Source: Cafeteria roenbergensis (taxonomy: Eukaryota; Sar; Bigyra; Bicosoecida; Cafeteriaceae). From it: a stretch of DNA of 64,000 bases. A model generated the notes under the pieces. The model worked only from the letters and a program-made list of their open reading frames with translations, searched no databases and was not told the DNA's origin. The stretch is taken from the NCBI GenBank assembly GCA_008330645.1, contig VLTN01000013.1:124001-188000 (forward strand), given 5' to 3'. The position numbers and the translations under genes were made by a program. How positions within the stretch are numbered: the stretch's first letter is position 1; each line of letters opens with the position of its first letter. Shown piece after piece: positions 37,401 to 47,963 of this stretch.

Positions 37401-40363
37401 GCTCGTCCTTGTTCGCCGATGACGGAGTCTCCGGCACCGGGGTCGATGGCCTGACGATGCTTGGGCTGGCATCCGCTGACCACGACGACGACGGGGCGGG
37501 TGAGCCAGGGAGCGCAGTGCTGGCCCATGCGTTGGGGGGAGGGGCCAGCGGGTTCGTCGGGGGGGGCGCGACTGTCAGCGGGCTGCCTGCTGCGTTGAGC
37601 CGCGGCGGGTCTTCTGGCCGCACAGTGGGGCATGTGGCCGGGGGTCGGGTCGCCACCGAGCACGGTAGCGGCGGCGGTGGAGGTGGCGGGCGCAGCGGCA
37701 GGGGCCCGAGCCGGCACAAGCCGCCCGCCCGTCACCAGACAGCGGGGGGGAAGTCTCGCAGTGGCGCCATCGACCACCCCGCCCTCGGCCTCCAGCACCA
37801 GCACCAAAGCCGTGGCGGCCGCGGCGCGACGGGTAGGGGGGAGCGCTTGGCCGGCTGCGATCTCAGCAGCAGCGAGCAGCCATCCGGCTCCGGCTTCAGC
37901 GACTCTGTGGACGACGCCGCTGCCGCCGGCGACTCCCTCACGCCCGACAGCGGCATCGCTGGCACTGGGACCGACGCCCCGCCTCCCGCCAAGCGCCTCC
38001 TGTCGCCCTGGGGAGGGGAGCACCGAGGCCGCTTGCCCGCCGCCAGCTCTGACCATGCAGCGAGTCCCCGCCGCCCCGGCGGGGCGCTTGAGGCCGCTGC
38101 TGACGTCGGCAGCGTCGGGCCCTCTGGAGCGGCCGGCCCGCCTGGCGGAACCGCGGCTCCCGAGTCCGTTGCGCGGCCGTCGGCTCTGCCGGAGAGGCAA
38201 GCTGGCTTGCAAAGGGCAAGGGAGCTTGCAGTTGCTGCCCAAGTCGATCCAGCGGCTGTGGGCGGAGACGGTGGCGGTGCTGCAGCGGGTGCCAGTGCTG
38301 CAGGCACGGACGGTGCTGCCACCGGTGCTGCCACCGATGCTTCTGGCGGAGGTGTCGCTGTCGCGTCCAGCACCAGGGGCCGCGGCTTCGCTAGCGGCAC
38401 GAGCGGACGCCGCCTGCGCACCTCGGCCATCCACCGGGTGGACTCGGGGCTCAGTGTGGACACCGAGGGGTCGACGCCCCTGGCCGTGCGGGGCGGAGCC
38501 GGAGACAGCGGCAGTGGCGTCAGCAGCGGCGGGTTCATCACCGGGTCCAGCAGCGGCAGACCGCGAGAGCACGCCGCCGGGCAGGTCGGCAGTGCGACCC
38601 CAAACAGCCCCTCCACCGGATCTGCGGCCGGCACTGCCGCTGACATCGCCTTCGCGACCGGTGACTCATCCGGGGCAATGCCCCGCTGGGACGGGAGCAG
38701 CAACAGCCACAGCGGACATCTCGGGGGCATTGCCTCCGCTGGGTCTGGCAGAGCCACTTCGCACAGCGTGGGCCAGTCAGGCGCGGGTCACTCAGGCGTG
38801 GACGTGGTCGGGCTTGGCAAGGGGTGGGCCAGTGGAGCGCGCCGCCCGACCTCCAGCAGCGGAGGCGCCGGCAGAGTCTCCGGTGGCGTCGTCCCCTGGG
38901 CTGCTGACTCCCGGACAATGCCTGGCGATGGGTCGCTGACCGACCCGGCGACGTCTCTTGAAGCCGCGTCCGCGACCTCTGGCGTGGAGCAGGACCAGCC
39001 GCCCGCCTCAGCACGGTCGGCCGTTGGCTCTGAGGCGGAGGCTGACTCGGCGCCCGCAGAACCAAACAGCACCGCAGCCAGCGCGGCCACGCCAGCTGCT
39101 GGCCACCCGTCTGCGGGCATTGTCGCAGCAGAGCCTGCAGCACTTGCCACTGCAGCGACTGGCTCTGCCCTGCCCCCACGTGCCTCGGCACTCGCCGCGT
39201 CGGCAGAACCGCCCGAGCGCCGCGCAGACGATGCATCCTGCGCTCCGCCGCAACGGCCGGCGTCACCGGCCGCTCCCGCCCAGGTCAGTCAGGTCGATCC
39301 AGTCCCGACTCGCCTGCCTGGCGGGGAGGCGGACCCGCAGCCTCATCGCGGGCCCGCAGGGCAGGCGACGGTACCGCACAAGGCAGCACTGCCTCGCCAC
39401 CATGGCGGAGACGTTTCACGCAACCCATCCTTCACACCCATGCGTGGATCTGGCCTTGAAGTGTCCGTTGGGGCAGCGTCGACGTCGCGCGTCGCGTCCA
39501 GCACTTTCCAGCACGCGTCGGCAGCAAGGGGGCACGGCGACGCGCCGACGGCAGAAGTGATGCCCGGTGGCAGCGAGCGTGCCCCGGCAAGAGCCAGGCC
39601 GCGGCCCGGGGAAGCGCTGCCCCGCCGATTGTTCCACGGAAGCGACGCAAGCCGGCAGGACGCCTCCGACGCCGAAGTGGAGATTGCGTCGATGGCTGTT
39701 GCCTCACGGGACCAGGCCGTGTCCAGCGCGGCAAGCACTGCTTTGGCGCCGGCAGAGCCGCGTGGGGTAGCCTCTGCGAGGCGCGGCGGGCGACGCCCAA
39801 GCGAGAGTGTGCCCGCGGATGCTGCTGCACGAGCCAGCGGGGTGCCGGCTGCCGGTGCGCCGCCAAGGGCCCGAGTGCTCGTCGCCCCCTCCGCAGCCTC
39901 AGCTTCGGTCACCATGAACGGGAGCGTGACGCCTAGACGCCCAGGCGGCGCTCCGCCGTCAGCCGCCGGGAGGGTCCGGGCAGGGGCGGCCCTCAGGACC
40001 CCGCCTGTCCGGTCAGGGGCGCCTCGTGCTGTTCGACCCCTCGCCGCCGATCTCAGTGACGAGGACGACACAGTCGTGGCGCCCAGTTCGGCCGTCCACG
40101 GTCGGCATGGCGGTGGCAGCTCACGCGGGCGGACTGCTGCCACCGCGGCGTGGTCAAGTCCCGAGGGTCCCCAGGTGGGGCAGTCGCTGCTCGGCGAGCT
40201 GTCGGGCACCGGCACTGGCGTGCTTGATGGCAGCACCATGGGTGCCGCGTCGGAAGCTCCGGCCGCACAGGAAGGGAGCTCTCGCTGGGGGAAGGGGAGC
40301 GCCGGCGGGCGGGCCAACGGCAATGACGGACGGGGCGCTGTGCTGGCGTTCCTGTCCCCGTGA
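34430..40363 (+). CDS. Giant low-complexity protein, unrecognised
   Basis: An open frame of about 1977 residues from the ATG at 34430. The frame extends further upstream, but that part overlaps GPN2 exons. Residues 1-250 are the most ordered, with an Ala/Cys-rich N-terminus and one hydrophobic segment near residues 72-98 (FAVAASVVCGVIVAAFAAV) that could span a membrane. The remainder is Ser/Gly/Ala/Pro/Arg-rich, with many SP and TPR-type sites and a poly-Ala stretch (AASAAAAAAAAATTT). Such a long frame in GC-rich DNA is suspicious, but no competing gene on either strand fits and the codon phase stays stop-free for 5.9 kb. A hidden intron is possible. The last residues are AVLAFLSP. Function unknown. 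Confidence 0.6.
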   Translation: MIAAAVLGQASGKLVACCCAGETPRDLARVDALGPVLAALSQAVGSGDSGQESVLPPVRGAPRRAPVRCVESVLGPFAVAASVVCGVIVAAFAAVSPVVDRGPSSIRIVDGARRRADALSSARAVCTASVAAVQTRDSGVGVALAALDGPAGPLLRAAARADSAATSAAAGYTARTALENDSAKARSLFSRAALHAGGARCWGADTACEAASLALLASAVAPRVPGSTVSEQSTPAASCSTPRGDACASARWQWPRSTSGHGHDTEAAVDLTGRAEAPSPGAVTGRLQRVAVSQSDQAASAQLSAAAAGLRESGAISTATSTSATTSPPPETRSAAASRADDSGGAAGMAARAAAVSCPPTSPGARRLKLATPAPGAGDAGALTPEHPAAITPRRPSAPPSHGQGATPRSRRTFGADAVSPSSRGPLAPGGQAPAPSAANEAVPAARRRLFPASPRHASAGATAAAEADSAPTRPSAALHAPRTSATTAGSASPVPPVDQTHGAPARNSAAGSGAVGAVGLARFGTQAGLAKDRPHAHVRGAGSAPPQSGSDGFEGSASESSTGSAMSQPASGGFSGGEFHFVSGIASRDVGNAMPASAAGHNRGRTASAGLSGAAGTAERLARRDHSGSDALRALDGPAVPTESRSVPQASRKIGGAHGHAGDADAGGGAGRGGRGRPLVQLPGYPVELVPCLLPGAGVVAFSEGGDTDGESSSERLTTAGAGFQVAVAVPAASAAAAAAAAATTTVAGAAAVGGGGAARGAGYGGATGSSPWQAGSLEVTDGPSAPGLPDDLGGERGAGTGSQLDHTARGVSAASCGDEVVLGWGNRSGLGADLSRDWSEDGVGVAGIAGESFGRRSSGRYRVSRAQPAPAHDRQSRESAPEAAPLPQPALPPRRQSHTRSPDPPSPPGQGAGGDTEGLRPRQQQRRKHRSKLKSPPSPGTEGSAKRAGMIHLRTDRATSVTTEGAMSPRRGGLASSRGERGERQSAAGSSLFADDGVSGTGVDGLTMLGLASADHDDDGAGEPGSAVLAHALGGGASGFVGGGATVSGLPAALSRGGSSGRTVGHVAGGRVATEHGSGGGGGGGRSGRGPSRHKPPARHQTAGGKSRSGAIDHPALGLQHQHQSRGGRGATGRGERLAGCDLSSSEQPSGSGFSDSVDDAAAAGDSLTPDSGIAGTGTDAPPPAKRLLSPWGGEHRGRLPAASSDHAASPRRPGGALEAAADVGSVGPSGAAGPPGGTAAPESVARPSALPERQAGLQRARELAVAAQVDPAAVGGDGGGAAAGASAAGTDGAATGAATDASGGGVAVASSTRGRGFASGTSGRRLRTSAIHRVDSGLSVDTEGSTPLAVRGGAGDSGSGVSSGGFITGSSSGRPREHAAGQVGSATPNSPSTGSAAGTAADIAFATGDSSGAMPRWDGSSNSHSGHLGGIASAGSGRATSHSVGQSGAGHSGVDVVGLGKGWASGARRPTSSSGGAGRVSGGVVPWAADSRTMPGDGSLTDPATSLEAASATSGVEQDQPPASARSAVGSEAEADSAPAEPNSTAASAATPAAGHPSAGIVAAEPAALATAATGSALPPRASALAASAEPPERRADDASCAPPQRPASPAAPAQVSQVDPVPTRLPGGEADPQPHRGPAGQATVPHKAALPRHHGGDVSRNPSFTPMRGSGLEVSVGAASTSRVASSTFQHASAARGHGDAPTAEVMPGGSERAPARARPRPGEALPRRLFHGSDASRQDASDAEVEIASMAVASRDQAVSSAASTALAPAEPRGVASARRGGRRPSESVPADAAARASGVPAAGAPPRARVLVAPSAASASVTMNGSVTPRRPGGAPPSAAGRVRAGAALRTPPVRSGAPRAVRPLAADLSDEDDTVVAPSSAVHGRHGGGSSRGRTAATAAWSSPEGPQVGQSLLGELSGTGTGVLDGSTMGAASEAPAAQEGSSRWGKGSAGGRANGNDGRGAVLAFLSP

Positions 40364-40924
40364 CAACCTCGTCAGTTGCTGAAAACAGCCCTCAGAGGCG
40401 TGTCTGGGTTTGACGACTCCGTGCCAGCATGAGTGAATTGGCATGCGGATTGATTGACTTGAGTCACAATGCAGCAGTATGGCCATCCGTTTCACCCTCG
40501 GGACCACAGGCACCACGGGGGTGCAGACAACACAATCAGATGCTGGCGAACCGGCCTGAAACCTCGAGACGAACGAGCGTCTCAGCCACGAGCAAGCCGC
40601 ACTCTACGACATTTGGCGAGTGAACGCGGAGCTTGAGTGTTTGGATGCGAGCGTCCTGGCCGCTATCACAGCCACAGTTCGGTCAACAACCGGTTGACCA
40701 CACACAAAATTTGGCGCTGCTTCGATACATAAGCGGGCGCAGACCAGGCTCAAAGGCGCACGCGGAAAGCGGTCCGGGAAGGACGGATCCCGCTGCGAAC
40801 TGGCACTGGGACAAGCGCGCCCGGACCTCGGAGTCAGTTCAAGCTTCCAATTCAAATGGCTGATGAGGCAAGCGGCAGGCTGACATGGCCGCTAGCTGAG
40901 GAAGCTGCGGCTTGCGGAAGTTCT
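40364..40924. other. Convergent intergenic region with a short inverted repeat
   Basis: 561 bp lie between two stop codons. The 40640-40760 part is AT-richer than its surroundings. GGTCAAC (40681-40687) is inverted as GTTGACC (40693-40699), with the perfect palindrome CAACCGGTTG nested inside. No gene is visible. Confidence 0.5.
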
Positions 40925-42577
40925 TCAACGAAGAGCATTGTGTCGGGCCAGCGAGAGTTCGGCCGAAGCATCGTTGTCGCCCTGGCGGGGCGGTGCCCTA
41001 CGATCCGCTGTGAGGCGTTCACCAGCTGCACCAGCCTCCAACGCGAGTTGAGTCCCAGCAGCCGGGCCAACCATGCCACATCGCTCGCATGCCAAGCGGA
41101 GCAAAGGCTGGCAAGCAGCAGCGACACGTCGCCGAATCGCATTCGCGTCAGCCAGCAAGCCAGTGTGTGCGTGCGCCTCCGTCGGCGTTTCGCCAAAAGT
41201 GGCAGCGATGCTGTGGCGCCCAGCCGGCACGTCGACCCGGCCCGTCCACGTTGGCGCCACCCCACGCCGATGCGACGAGTCGCCAGAGGCAGCTGCGGCC
41301 CCAGGGGAATCAGGGCGTCCTCGTTTCGCCCGCACCGCATCCGCATTTGCAGGGTGCCGCGGTGGCGCCGCCACAAAGGGGATTTGAATGCGTCCCCCTG
41401 ATGGTTCGGTCCCCGGAGTCTGACCCGCGAAACCAGAACCGCCCAGCGCAGAAGTGTTGATCGCGGGGCCACTCTGTGAGGCGCAGCTGCTGCTGCTCAA
41501 GGCGCTTGTCACGCGTAACGCGAAAGACCGCTGTGCACGGGGCCCTCGCCAGGTGCTGCCGCTGTTGCAACTGGCTCCTGACGATCTGGGGTTGGCAGGC
41601 GGCTGTTGTTCCATGGACACGTCTCTCGCTGCACGGGATGCCGCTTCGGCCAGCGACATGGCGCTTGTTGCGTCCTGCTCATGCCCGAGCTGTCGCGTCC
41701 GGCCGGATGCCTGAGCTTCTGGAGGCTGTGCAGCGGGATTCCGAATGCGAGCAGGCTCCATCGCGGGCCCAGGAAGCCGTCTTCTCTGGCCGACAAGCGT
41801 TGGCGCGGAGGCCTCAAGCTCGCGGGCTTCGCTGGGCGGCTGGGCTTGGAGGCGAGAAGTCGCGTGCCACCCTGTAGTGGTCGGCTGGCTGCAGGCATTG
41901 CCACCGGGGCTGCCATTGAGACTGCTGTCATCCTGCTGGTGGGGATCTGCGCGGCTGCTCGCGCCGGCCAACCCCGGGGGCGGGGGCGCGGCGCGTGGCC
42001 TGGGCTTCGCGTCTCTCGCGTGCACTGGAGAAGCGGCGGCATGCAACGCTGCCGATGCAGGTCGGCGATCTCGCTCCGGAACAGGCGCTGGGACCGGTGG
42101 AGGACAAGACTCCCCGGGGGACGCAAGTGCGTGAGTGTGGGGCGGCAGGCCTTGGTGTCGACGAAGCATGTTGTCCATGGCGATGAGTTGAAGGCGAAAC
42201 CCTCGGTTTGGGAGAGCCTGCGCCCGCACAACTGCCAAGTGCGCGACGGCAACAGGCAGCGGCACTCCTCGTCGCATCACCAGGAAGGCCAGAGCGAGGG
42301 CAGCAGATCGCGAACGGCCGGCGAGGCAGTGAAGCAGAACGCGTGCGCTCGGGCAAGAGAGCGCCTCTTCCACGAAGGGGAATGCCACCTTCATGGCATC
42401 CCGCAGGTCAAAGTCAGGGGAGTCGGGGACGTCTATTCTGAGCCCTTGAACATCGCGCGGGAGTTCGGGCTCAATGCCGAAGGCCACGGTGACGACGTGC
42501 GTCACTTGCATTGCCCTCAGCGCAGTGTGATTCACCGCCGCCCCGACGGACCCGACGAACAGCCGCGAGCCATGCAT
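40925..42577 (-). CDS. Dual-specificity protein phosphatase with a long disordered tail
   Basis: From the ATG at 42577 the protein is about 550 residues. Residues 1-130 are a DUSP domain: LFVGSVGAAVNH at the start, the general-acid loop with Asp52 in DVPDSPDFDL, and the catalytic P-loop HCLAGRSRS with Cys84 and the arginine of CX5R. The later LPNRGFRLQL block is typical of MAP-kinase-phosphatase-like DUSPs. About 400 disordered, Ala/Pro-rich residues follow. The coding frame continues open upstream of the ATG, and a good acceptor (gcttgcgcag) lies just before 42627, so the true start may be in a further 5' exon that I could not place. Substrate unknown. Confidence 0.82.
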   Translation of the reverse strand: MHGSRLFVGSVGAAVNHTALRAMQVTHVVTVAFGIEPELPRDVQGLRIDVPDSPDFDLRDAMKVAFPFVEEALSCPSARVLLHCLAGRSRSAALALAFLVMRRGVPLPVAVAHLAVVRAQALPNRGFRLQLIAMDNMLRRHQGLPPHTHALASPGESCPPPVPAPVPERDRRPASAALHAAASPVHARDAKPRPRAAPPPPGLAGASSRADPHQQDDSSLNGSPGGNACSQPTTTGWHATSRLQAQPPSEARELEASAPTLVGQRRRLPGPAMEPARIRNPAAQPPEAQASGRTRQLGHEQDATSAMSLAEAASRAARDVSMEQQPPANPRSSGASCNSGSTWRGPRAQRSFALRVTSALSSSSCASQSGPAINTSALGGSGFAGQTPGTEPSGGRIQIPFVAAPPRHPANADAVRAKRGRPDSPGAAAASGDSSHRRGVAPTWTGRVDVPAGRHSIAATFGETPTEAHAHTGLLADANAIRRRVAAACQPLLRLACERCGMVGPAAGTQLALEAGAAGERLTADRRAPPRQGDNDASAELSLARHNALR

Positions 42578-42627
42578 CACTTCCGCGGGGGTGGAGTCGA
42601 GGGCGGCGGCGGCCAGGGCGTCGTGAA

Positions 42628-43680
42628 CTGCGCAAGCGGGCAAGGAATTCAACCGATGAACGACGGTCGCACCTCGTCGCTGGGAAGCCTTGCACGGACT
42701 TGAATGCCACGCAATGCCGGAGCCGCGCTCAAGCTCGCCTGCCTGGAGCCCAGCAGCTCCCGCGATTGCTTCAAAAGTGCCAGTGGTTGCACTTCACCAC
42801 CATGGCTGCCCGCGCGGGCTGCACGCGTCAGATTCGGCGGGCCAGTGCACTTGGCGGGCAATGGTCAGCACCACTGCCGACGCGGCCCAGGGAGTCCCGG
42901 CTCTCACATCTGCGAAGCCACCTCTGCATAGCACTGCTGGCATGCGAGGAAGCCTGCTGAGCTGCAGCCATGTGGGACGCAGGCAGGAGTTGTTTGGCGG
43001 CTGCCCCAGCTTGCTGCGCGTTGGACGGCCGAAGCTCCGGGCTGGCTGCAGTTCGGCCGGGCCTGGCCAAATCGCCGGCCTCAGAGCCCTTGGCAGCGCC
43101 CTCCCCGCTGCGCCGGGCCAGTCAGCTGCCGGGGGGCACCGGGTCCCCAAGTGGAGCCCAGGACTGGTGCAGTGCCTTCTGGGTCGTCAAGCACGGTCCC
43201 AGGCACCCTTCAAGGCGTCAAGGGCTGCACAGTCTGCAGGCCGAAGCAGAGCCGAACGAGACGCTTGCGCGACAAGTGCAGTTGGCAGACGGCCGACCTG
43301 CAGCACGGCCCAGCCCGAGCGCCCTGCGCCTCGACGGGCACCGCTGCAGTCACGCAGCACCACGCATTCCGACGCCACCAGTAGGTGCCCTTGTGGGGCG
43401 CATCTTGAGCAACATTGCTGTCGGCCAAGGCGTGTCGAGAGTCTCAGCTCGACTCGTGAGGCCGTGACCTCCCAGTGCTGTTGCGAAGGAAAGCCGGCGC
43501 AGAGTCGTGCAGGGCGAGCGTGGCTCCAAATTGCGGCCGTGCACCATGCTCCGGGGCGCCTCGCTTGGTGTGTCGCGGCTCGCCGGCGAGGCAGAGCCAG
43601 GCCTCGCGTGTGGACGCCCGACGCGGGAGCGCACCCACTCTCGGAGCGCGGTCGTCTCGGCCGGCAAGGGGCTTGGCACG
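42628..43680. other. Long divergent intergenic region
   Basis: About 1 kb lies between the phosphatase (-) and UBA1 (+). Open frames exist on both strands, but their composition (Arg/Ser/Pro/Cys-rich, no hydrophobic core) looks spurious. It may hold the missing 5' exon of the phosphatase plus both promoters. Confidence 0.4.
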
Positions 43681-46600
43681 ATGGCGTCGCCAGCTATTGA
43701 CCAGGTACAGCTCAGCCGGCAGCTTTACGTGATGGGCATGGAGGCCCAAACGCGAATGGCCCAGAGCGATGTGCTCGTGGTCGGAATGGGCGGAGTGGGG
43801 GTGGAGATTGGTGAGTCGCCGGCCTCCGCTCCCACGCGACGCCCATGGCGCCAACGCGGCAGTGTCTGCGATTCGGCTTCGTTCATTCTAGGCCCCCCTG
43901 ACACTTGGTAGGCCTCCCAGGGCAAAGGGAGGCGCCTGACGTGGAGCGAACGGAGCGACCGTCGCGTGCCTCTGCGCCCCTTTTTGCCTCGCAGCCAAGA
44001 ACCTGGCGCTCATGGGAGTCAAAGGGGTGGCGATTCACGACCCCACACCCGCGAGCTGGGCGGACCTGGCGTCGAACTTTTACCTCTCCGAAGCCGACGC
44101 CGAAGCCGGCACGCCGCGCGCGAGCGCTTGCTTGCCCAAGCTCGCCGAGCTCAACAGCAGCGTGCGGGTGCGCCTTCACACCGGCAGCCTTGGCGCAACT
44201 GATGTGTCCAGGTTTGCGGTGAGGACTCGCGACTCCCCAGGAGCCTGGGGCGCGCAAGACCCGCCCGACCGGGGCCTGCTGTGCCGTTTGCGGCAGGGCA
44301 AGGGGCTCGTCTGGCTCGGCACCACCCACTCCCCCTCCCCTCTTGCCCCTCCCGCCCGCAAGCTTGGTCTCGACTGACCGGCGCAGGTCGTCGTTGGCTG
44401 CTGTTTGCCTCTTGCGGACCAGCTCGCGCTCAACGCCGCATGCCGATCCGCAGGCTCGGCATTTGTGCTTGCGGAGGCCATGGGGGCGCTCGGCGTCGTG
44501 TTTTGCGATTTCGGGTCGTCATTTGTTGTCCGGGACCCGACTGGGGAGGAACCAGTGGTGCGCGTCGTGACGGCTGTCACGTCGGAAGCAGATGGTGTTG
44601 TGACGGTGCACCCTTCGGAACGGCACGGCCTGAGCCCAGGCGACGCCGTCACGTTTGATGGGATACAGGGCATGACCGTAAGTCGCACTTGAGCGCCCCC
44701 CCACCATACACGCGCACACACGCGGACAGCCCGACTCCCTGCTTGCAGGGAGCTGCAGGCGCCTTGCTTGCTGGACACGCCGAGAGAGCGCGCGAGCCGG
44801 CTGCCCCCGTGGCCCGAGAAGCAGTCTGCTTTCGTTCGACCCCCGACGCGAGCCTGCATTGGATGTCCTCGCCTGCCGCCACAGGAACTCAACGGCTGCC
44901 CCCCGCGCCGCGTGACGTCGGTGCTGGACGGCCACCGCTTCCGCATCGGCGACACCAGCGGTTTCGCGCCCTTCCAACCGGGAAACGGACACGTGAAGCA
45001 GGTGGTGCAGCCACTCACCGTGTCCTTTGAGCCTCTGGACGTGTCCCTGGAGCGCCCCACATTCGTCGCCACGGACTTTGCCAAGACCAGCCGGCTTGCC
45101 GGCACCCATGCCCTCTGGCGGGGCCTGCACGCCTTCCGGGGGCGCGACGGCGGGGCAGGCCGCCTTCCCGCTGCGTGGGACATTGGCGAGGCGGAGGAGG
45201 TGCTGGCCCTGGCCGAGGGCGAGGGCTGCGGCGGGTCCGGCGCGTCCACGTTTCAGGCCTCTGCACCCGAGGGCTGCGCCCCGCCGCCCCCGGACGCCCC
45301 GCTGTCCAGGGAGGCAGCCACTCGCCTGGCTTGCGCGTCGTCCGCCACCCTTTCGCCCATGTGCTCCGTCGTGGGCGCCATGGCGGCATCCGAGGCGCTC
45401 AAGGCCTGCTCGGGAAAGTTCACGCCCATCTCCCAGTGGATGTACCTGGAAGCCTCGGAGGCCCTCCCGCCGGCGGGGGCCCTCACTCCTGCCGACTGCG
45501 CTGCCAGGGGAGACCGCTACGACGGCCAGCGGCGCGCTGTGGGCTCTGCCGTCCAGGACCAGCTCTGCCACTCGTCCTGGTTCGTAGTGGGAGCGGGCGC
45601 CATCGGGTGCGAAGCGCTCAAGACGCTGGCGATGATGGGCGTGGCCGCCCCCATCCCCGGCTCGGGGCCGGCGTCCTCGTCCTCTTCGTCCGGAGCTGCT
45701 GCAGCAGCAGCCGATTCCTCCACGGCGGCGGGCTCTGCCGGAGCCAAGGCCGGCCGGGTGGTCGTGACGGACATGGACAGCATCGAGAAGTCCAACCTGA
45801 GCAGGCAGTTTCTGTTTCGTGCGGCCGACATCGGCCTCCCCAAGTCCGCCACGGCAGCTGCCGCCACAGCGGCCATGAACCCCTTGATTCGCGTGGAAGC
45901 CATGGAGACGAGGGTGGCGGCCGACACGGAGGACGTCTTCGACGAGGCCTTCTGGCGGGGGCTGGACGGCGTGGTGACCGCCCTGGACAACGTGGAGGCC
46001 CGCCTGTACGTGGACAACCGGTGCGTTCAGTTCGGCAAGCCGATGCTGGAGTCCGGAACGCTCGGCACCAAGGGCCACGTGCAGGTTGTGCTGCCGGGGT
46101 CGTCGGTCAGCTACGGCTCTACCAGCGATCCTGCCGAGGTGAGCGTTCCGGTGTGCACTCTCAAGAGCTTCCCTAGCAAGATTGAGCACACCATCCAGTG
46201 GGCGCGCGACTGGTTCGAGGGCGAGTTCGCACAGGCAGCGGAGGCCGCCAATGCCTTCGCGGCCGACTCGGCATTCCTTGCCACCATCGCCGGCACGCCG
46301 ACCCGAGTCGAGACGCTGGAGCGGGTCGTGGGCGTGTTCGCCTCAGCCTCGGCCGCAGCGCCGGCCCAGCCTTCTGCAGCAGCCGCCGCTGCAGGTGCCT
46401 CGGCCGCGTCGCCCCTGAGCCCCGTGGCGCGGGCCTGCGCCGCCTGGGCCCGCGAGCAGTTCGAGTCGCTCTTCAACCACCGCATCGCTCAGCTCTGCCA
46501 CACCTTTCCCGCCGACGCGACCAACGACGACGGCCTCCCCTTCTGGTCGGGGACCAAGCGCAGGCCCCGCCCGCTGGCCTTCGACCCGGCCGACCCGCTG

Positions 46601-47963
46601 CACCGCACCTTTGTGGCGTCAGCGGTCAGGCTTCGGGCGGCCATGCTCGGCACGGAGGTGCAGACGGACACGGAGGAGAGTGTGGACGCGCTTGCCGCCG
46701 CGGCCGCCGCGACCACCGTCGCCCCGTTCGTGGCCAAGGACGAGCAGATCGCTCGCGACGACGAGGAGCTGGCAGCGATGCAGGAGGCCAAGGGCGACGG
46801 CGGCGACGGCGATGTTGCGGCTGGGCTGGAGGCCCGCCTCCCTGCGTTTGGGGCCGCGAAGGGGCGTCACTTTGCCGTGATCGCGTTCGAGAAGGACGAC
46901 GACCTGCACGCGTCGCTGCTCGCTGCTGCAAGCAACCTCAGGGCTCGCAACTACGGCATTGAGGAGCTGGACGTGATGCAGACCCGCCGCATCGCAGGCC
47001 GCATCATCCCCGCAATTGCGACGACGACCGCCCTCGTTGTTGGCCTCGTCGGGCTCGAACTGCTCAAGCTGGCGCAGACGCAGCTCGCTCGCAGGGGACC
47101 AGCTGTTGCGGGGCGGGTGCGCACCAAGCCCATCACAGACCACCGCGACGCCTTCGTCAACGTGGCCCTGCCAGTGCTGACGGTAACGGAGCCTATGGAG
47201 TGCCCCGCAACGACCGTGCGCCTGCCGGCCGGCGCCAAGTACGTGCCCCCCGGCCTGTCGGCCGACGCGGTGGACGTGAGCGTGGCGCGCGAATGGCGCG
47301 TGACAATGTGGGACGCGGTTGACCTCAAGGGGCCCATGACCATGCAGGTGAGTGCAGTCGTTCGCGCGTTGCTGGCCCCGCTTTCGCCGCCTTAGTTGGC
47401 AGGCTTCGGAGCGGGGTGCGTTCGATCCCGCCCGCTCGGGCCTTTGCGCGACTTTCGTTATCTCTGGCTCGGAGCTCACTTCATGCTGCAGGAGCTGCTG
47501 GACTGGGCTGAGGAGCAGTTTGGGATGGAGGTGGACTCCGTGAACATCGAAATGGCAACGCTGTACAACGCCACCATGGCTAGCATGCCCATGCGCGCGG
47601 CGGTCACTCGGCAGCGCGCATCCATGACGTGAGGCAGCGCAGCGTTGACATTGCGCCCAGTGACGCGCGATCTCCCCGAAGCACCGCAGCTCTCGCCCCC
47701 CGAGCCGTCGCCCCGCCCCCCGAGCCGTCGCCCAACGCAACGCAAATGCCCGCAGCATCCCCAAGGTCTACGAGGCCGTGACTGGGACGCCGCTCCCGGC
47801 ACAGCCCTCTGTGCAACTGCTGGTCACGCTGGCGCCTCCCGAGGAGGACGACGATGACGAGGAAGAGGAAGAGGGGCCGGAGCTGCCCGTGGTCACGTAC
47901 TGGATGTCGCCAGAGGAGCTGGACGAGCTGCGCGCGGCCTCCGCCACCAAGGCTGAAGCGTAG
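43681..47963 (+). CDS. UBA1: Ubiquitin-activating enzyme E1, six exons
   Basis: Exons are 43681-43810, 43995-44218, 44387-44677, 44885-47347, 47492-47628 and 47756-47963. Phases 1,0,0,0,2 all match, giving about 1150 residues. E1 adenylates ubiquitin and passes it to E2 enzymes. It shows the start LSRQLYVMGMEAQTRM, the first Rossmann-like half (VLVVGMGGVGVEI), the FCCH block (VRDPTGEEP), the second adenylation domain (VVGAGAIGCEALKT, TDMDSIEKSNLSRQFLFR) and the catalytic cysteine C639 in VCTLKSFPSKIEHTIQWAR. The ubiquitin-fold domain is split over exons 4-6 (ELLDWAEEQFGME, then IPKVYEAVTGTPLP, ending LPVVTYWM). It is longer than the usual ~1050 because of Ser/Ala inserts, one directly after the ATP-binding helix. 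UBA1 fits better than UBA6. Confidence 0.95.

Noticed and set aside
42690-43700. 336-residue plus-strand frame upstream of UBA1
   Set aside because: Ser/Arg/Cys-rich without folded blocks, and its end overlaps UBA1 exon 1 in another frame.
44519-46189. 556-residue minus-strand open frame
   Set aside because: Lies across UBA1 exons and introns; UBA1 identity on the plus strand is certain.
47415-47440. TTCGATC sequence resembling a tRNA T-loop
   Set aside because: Flanking bases do not pair as a T-stem and no acceptor or anticodon arm is found; it lies in a UBA1 intron.
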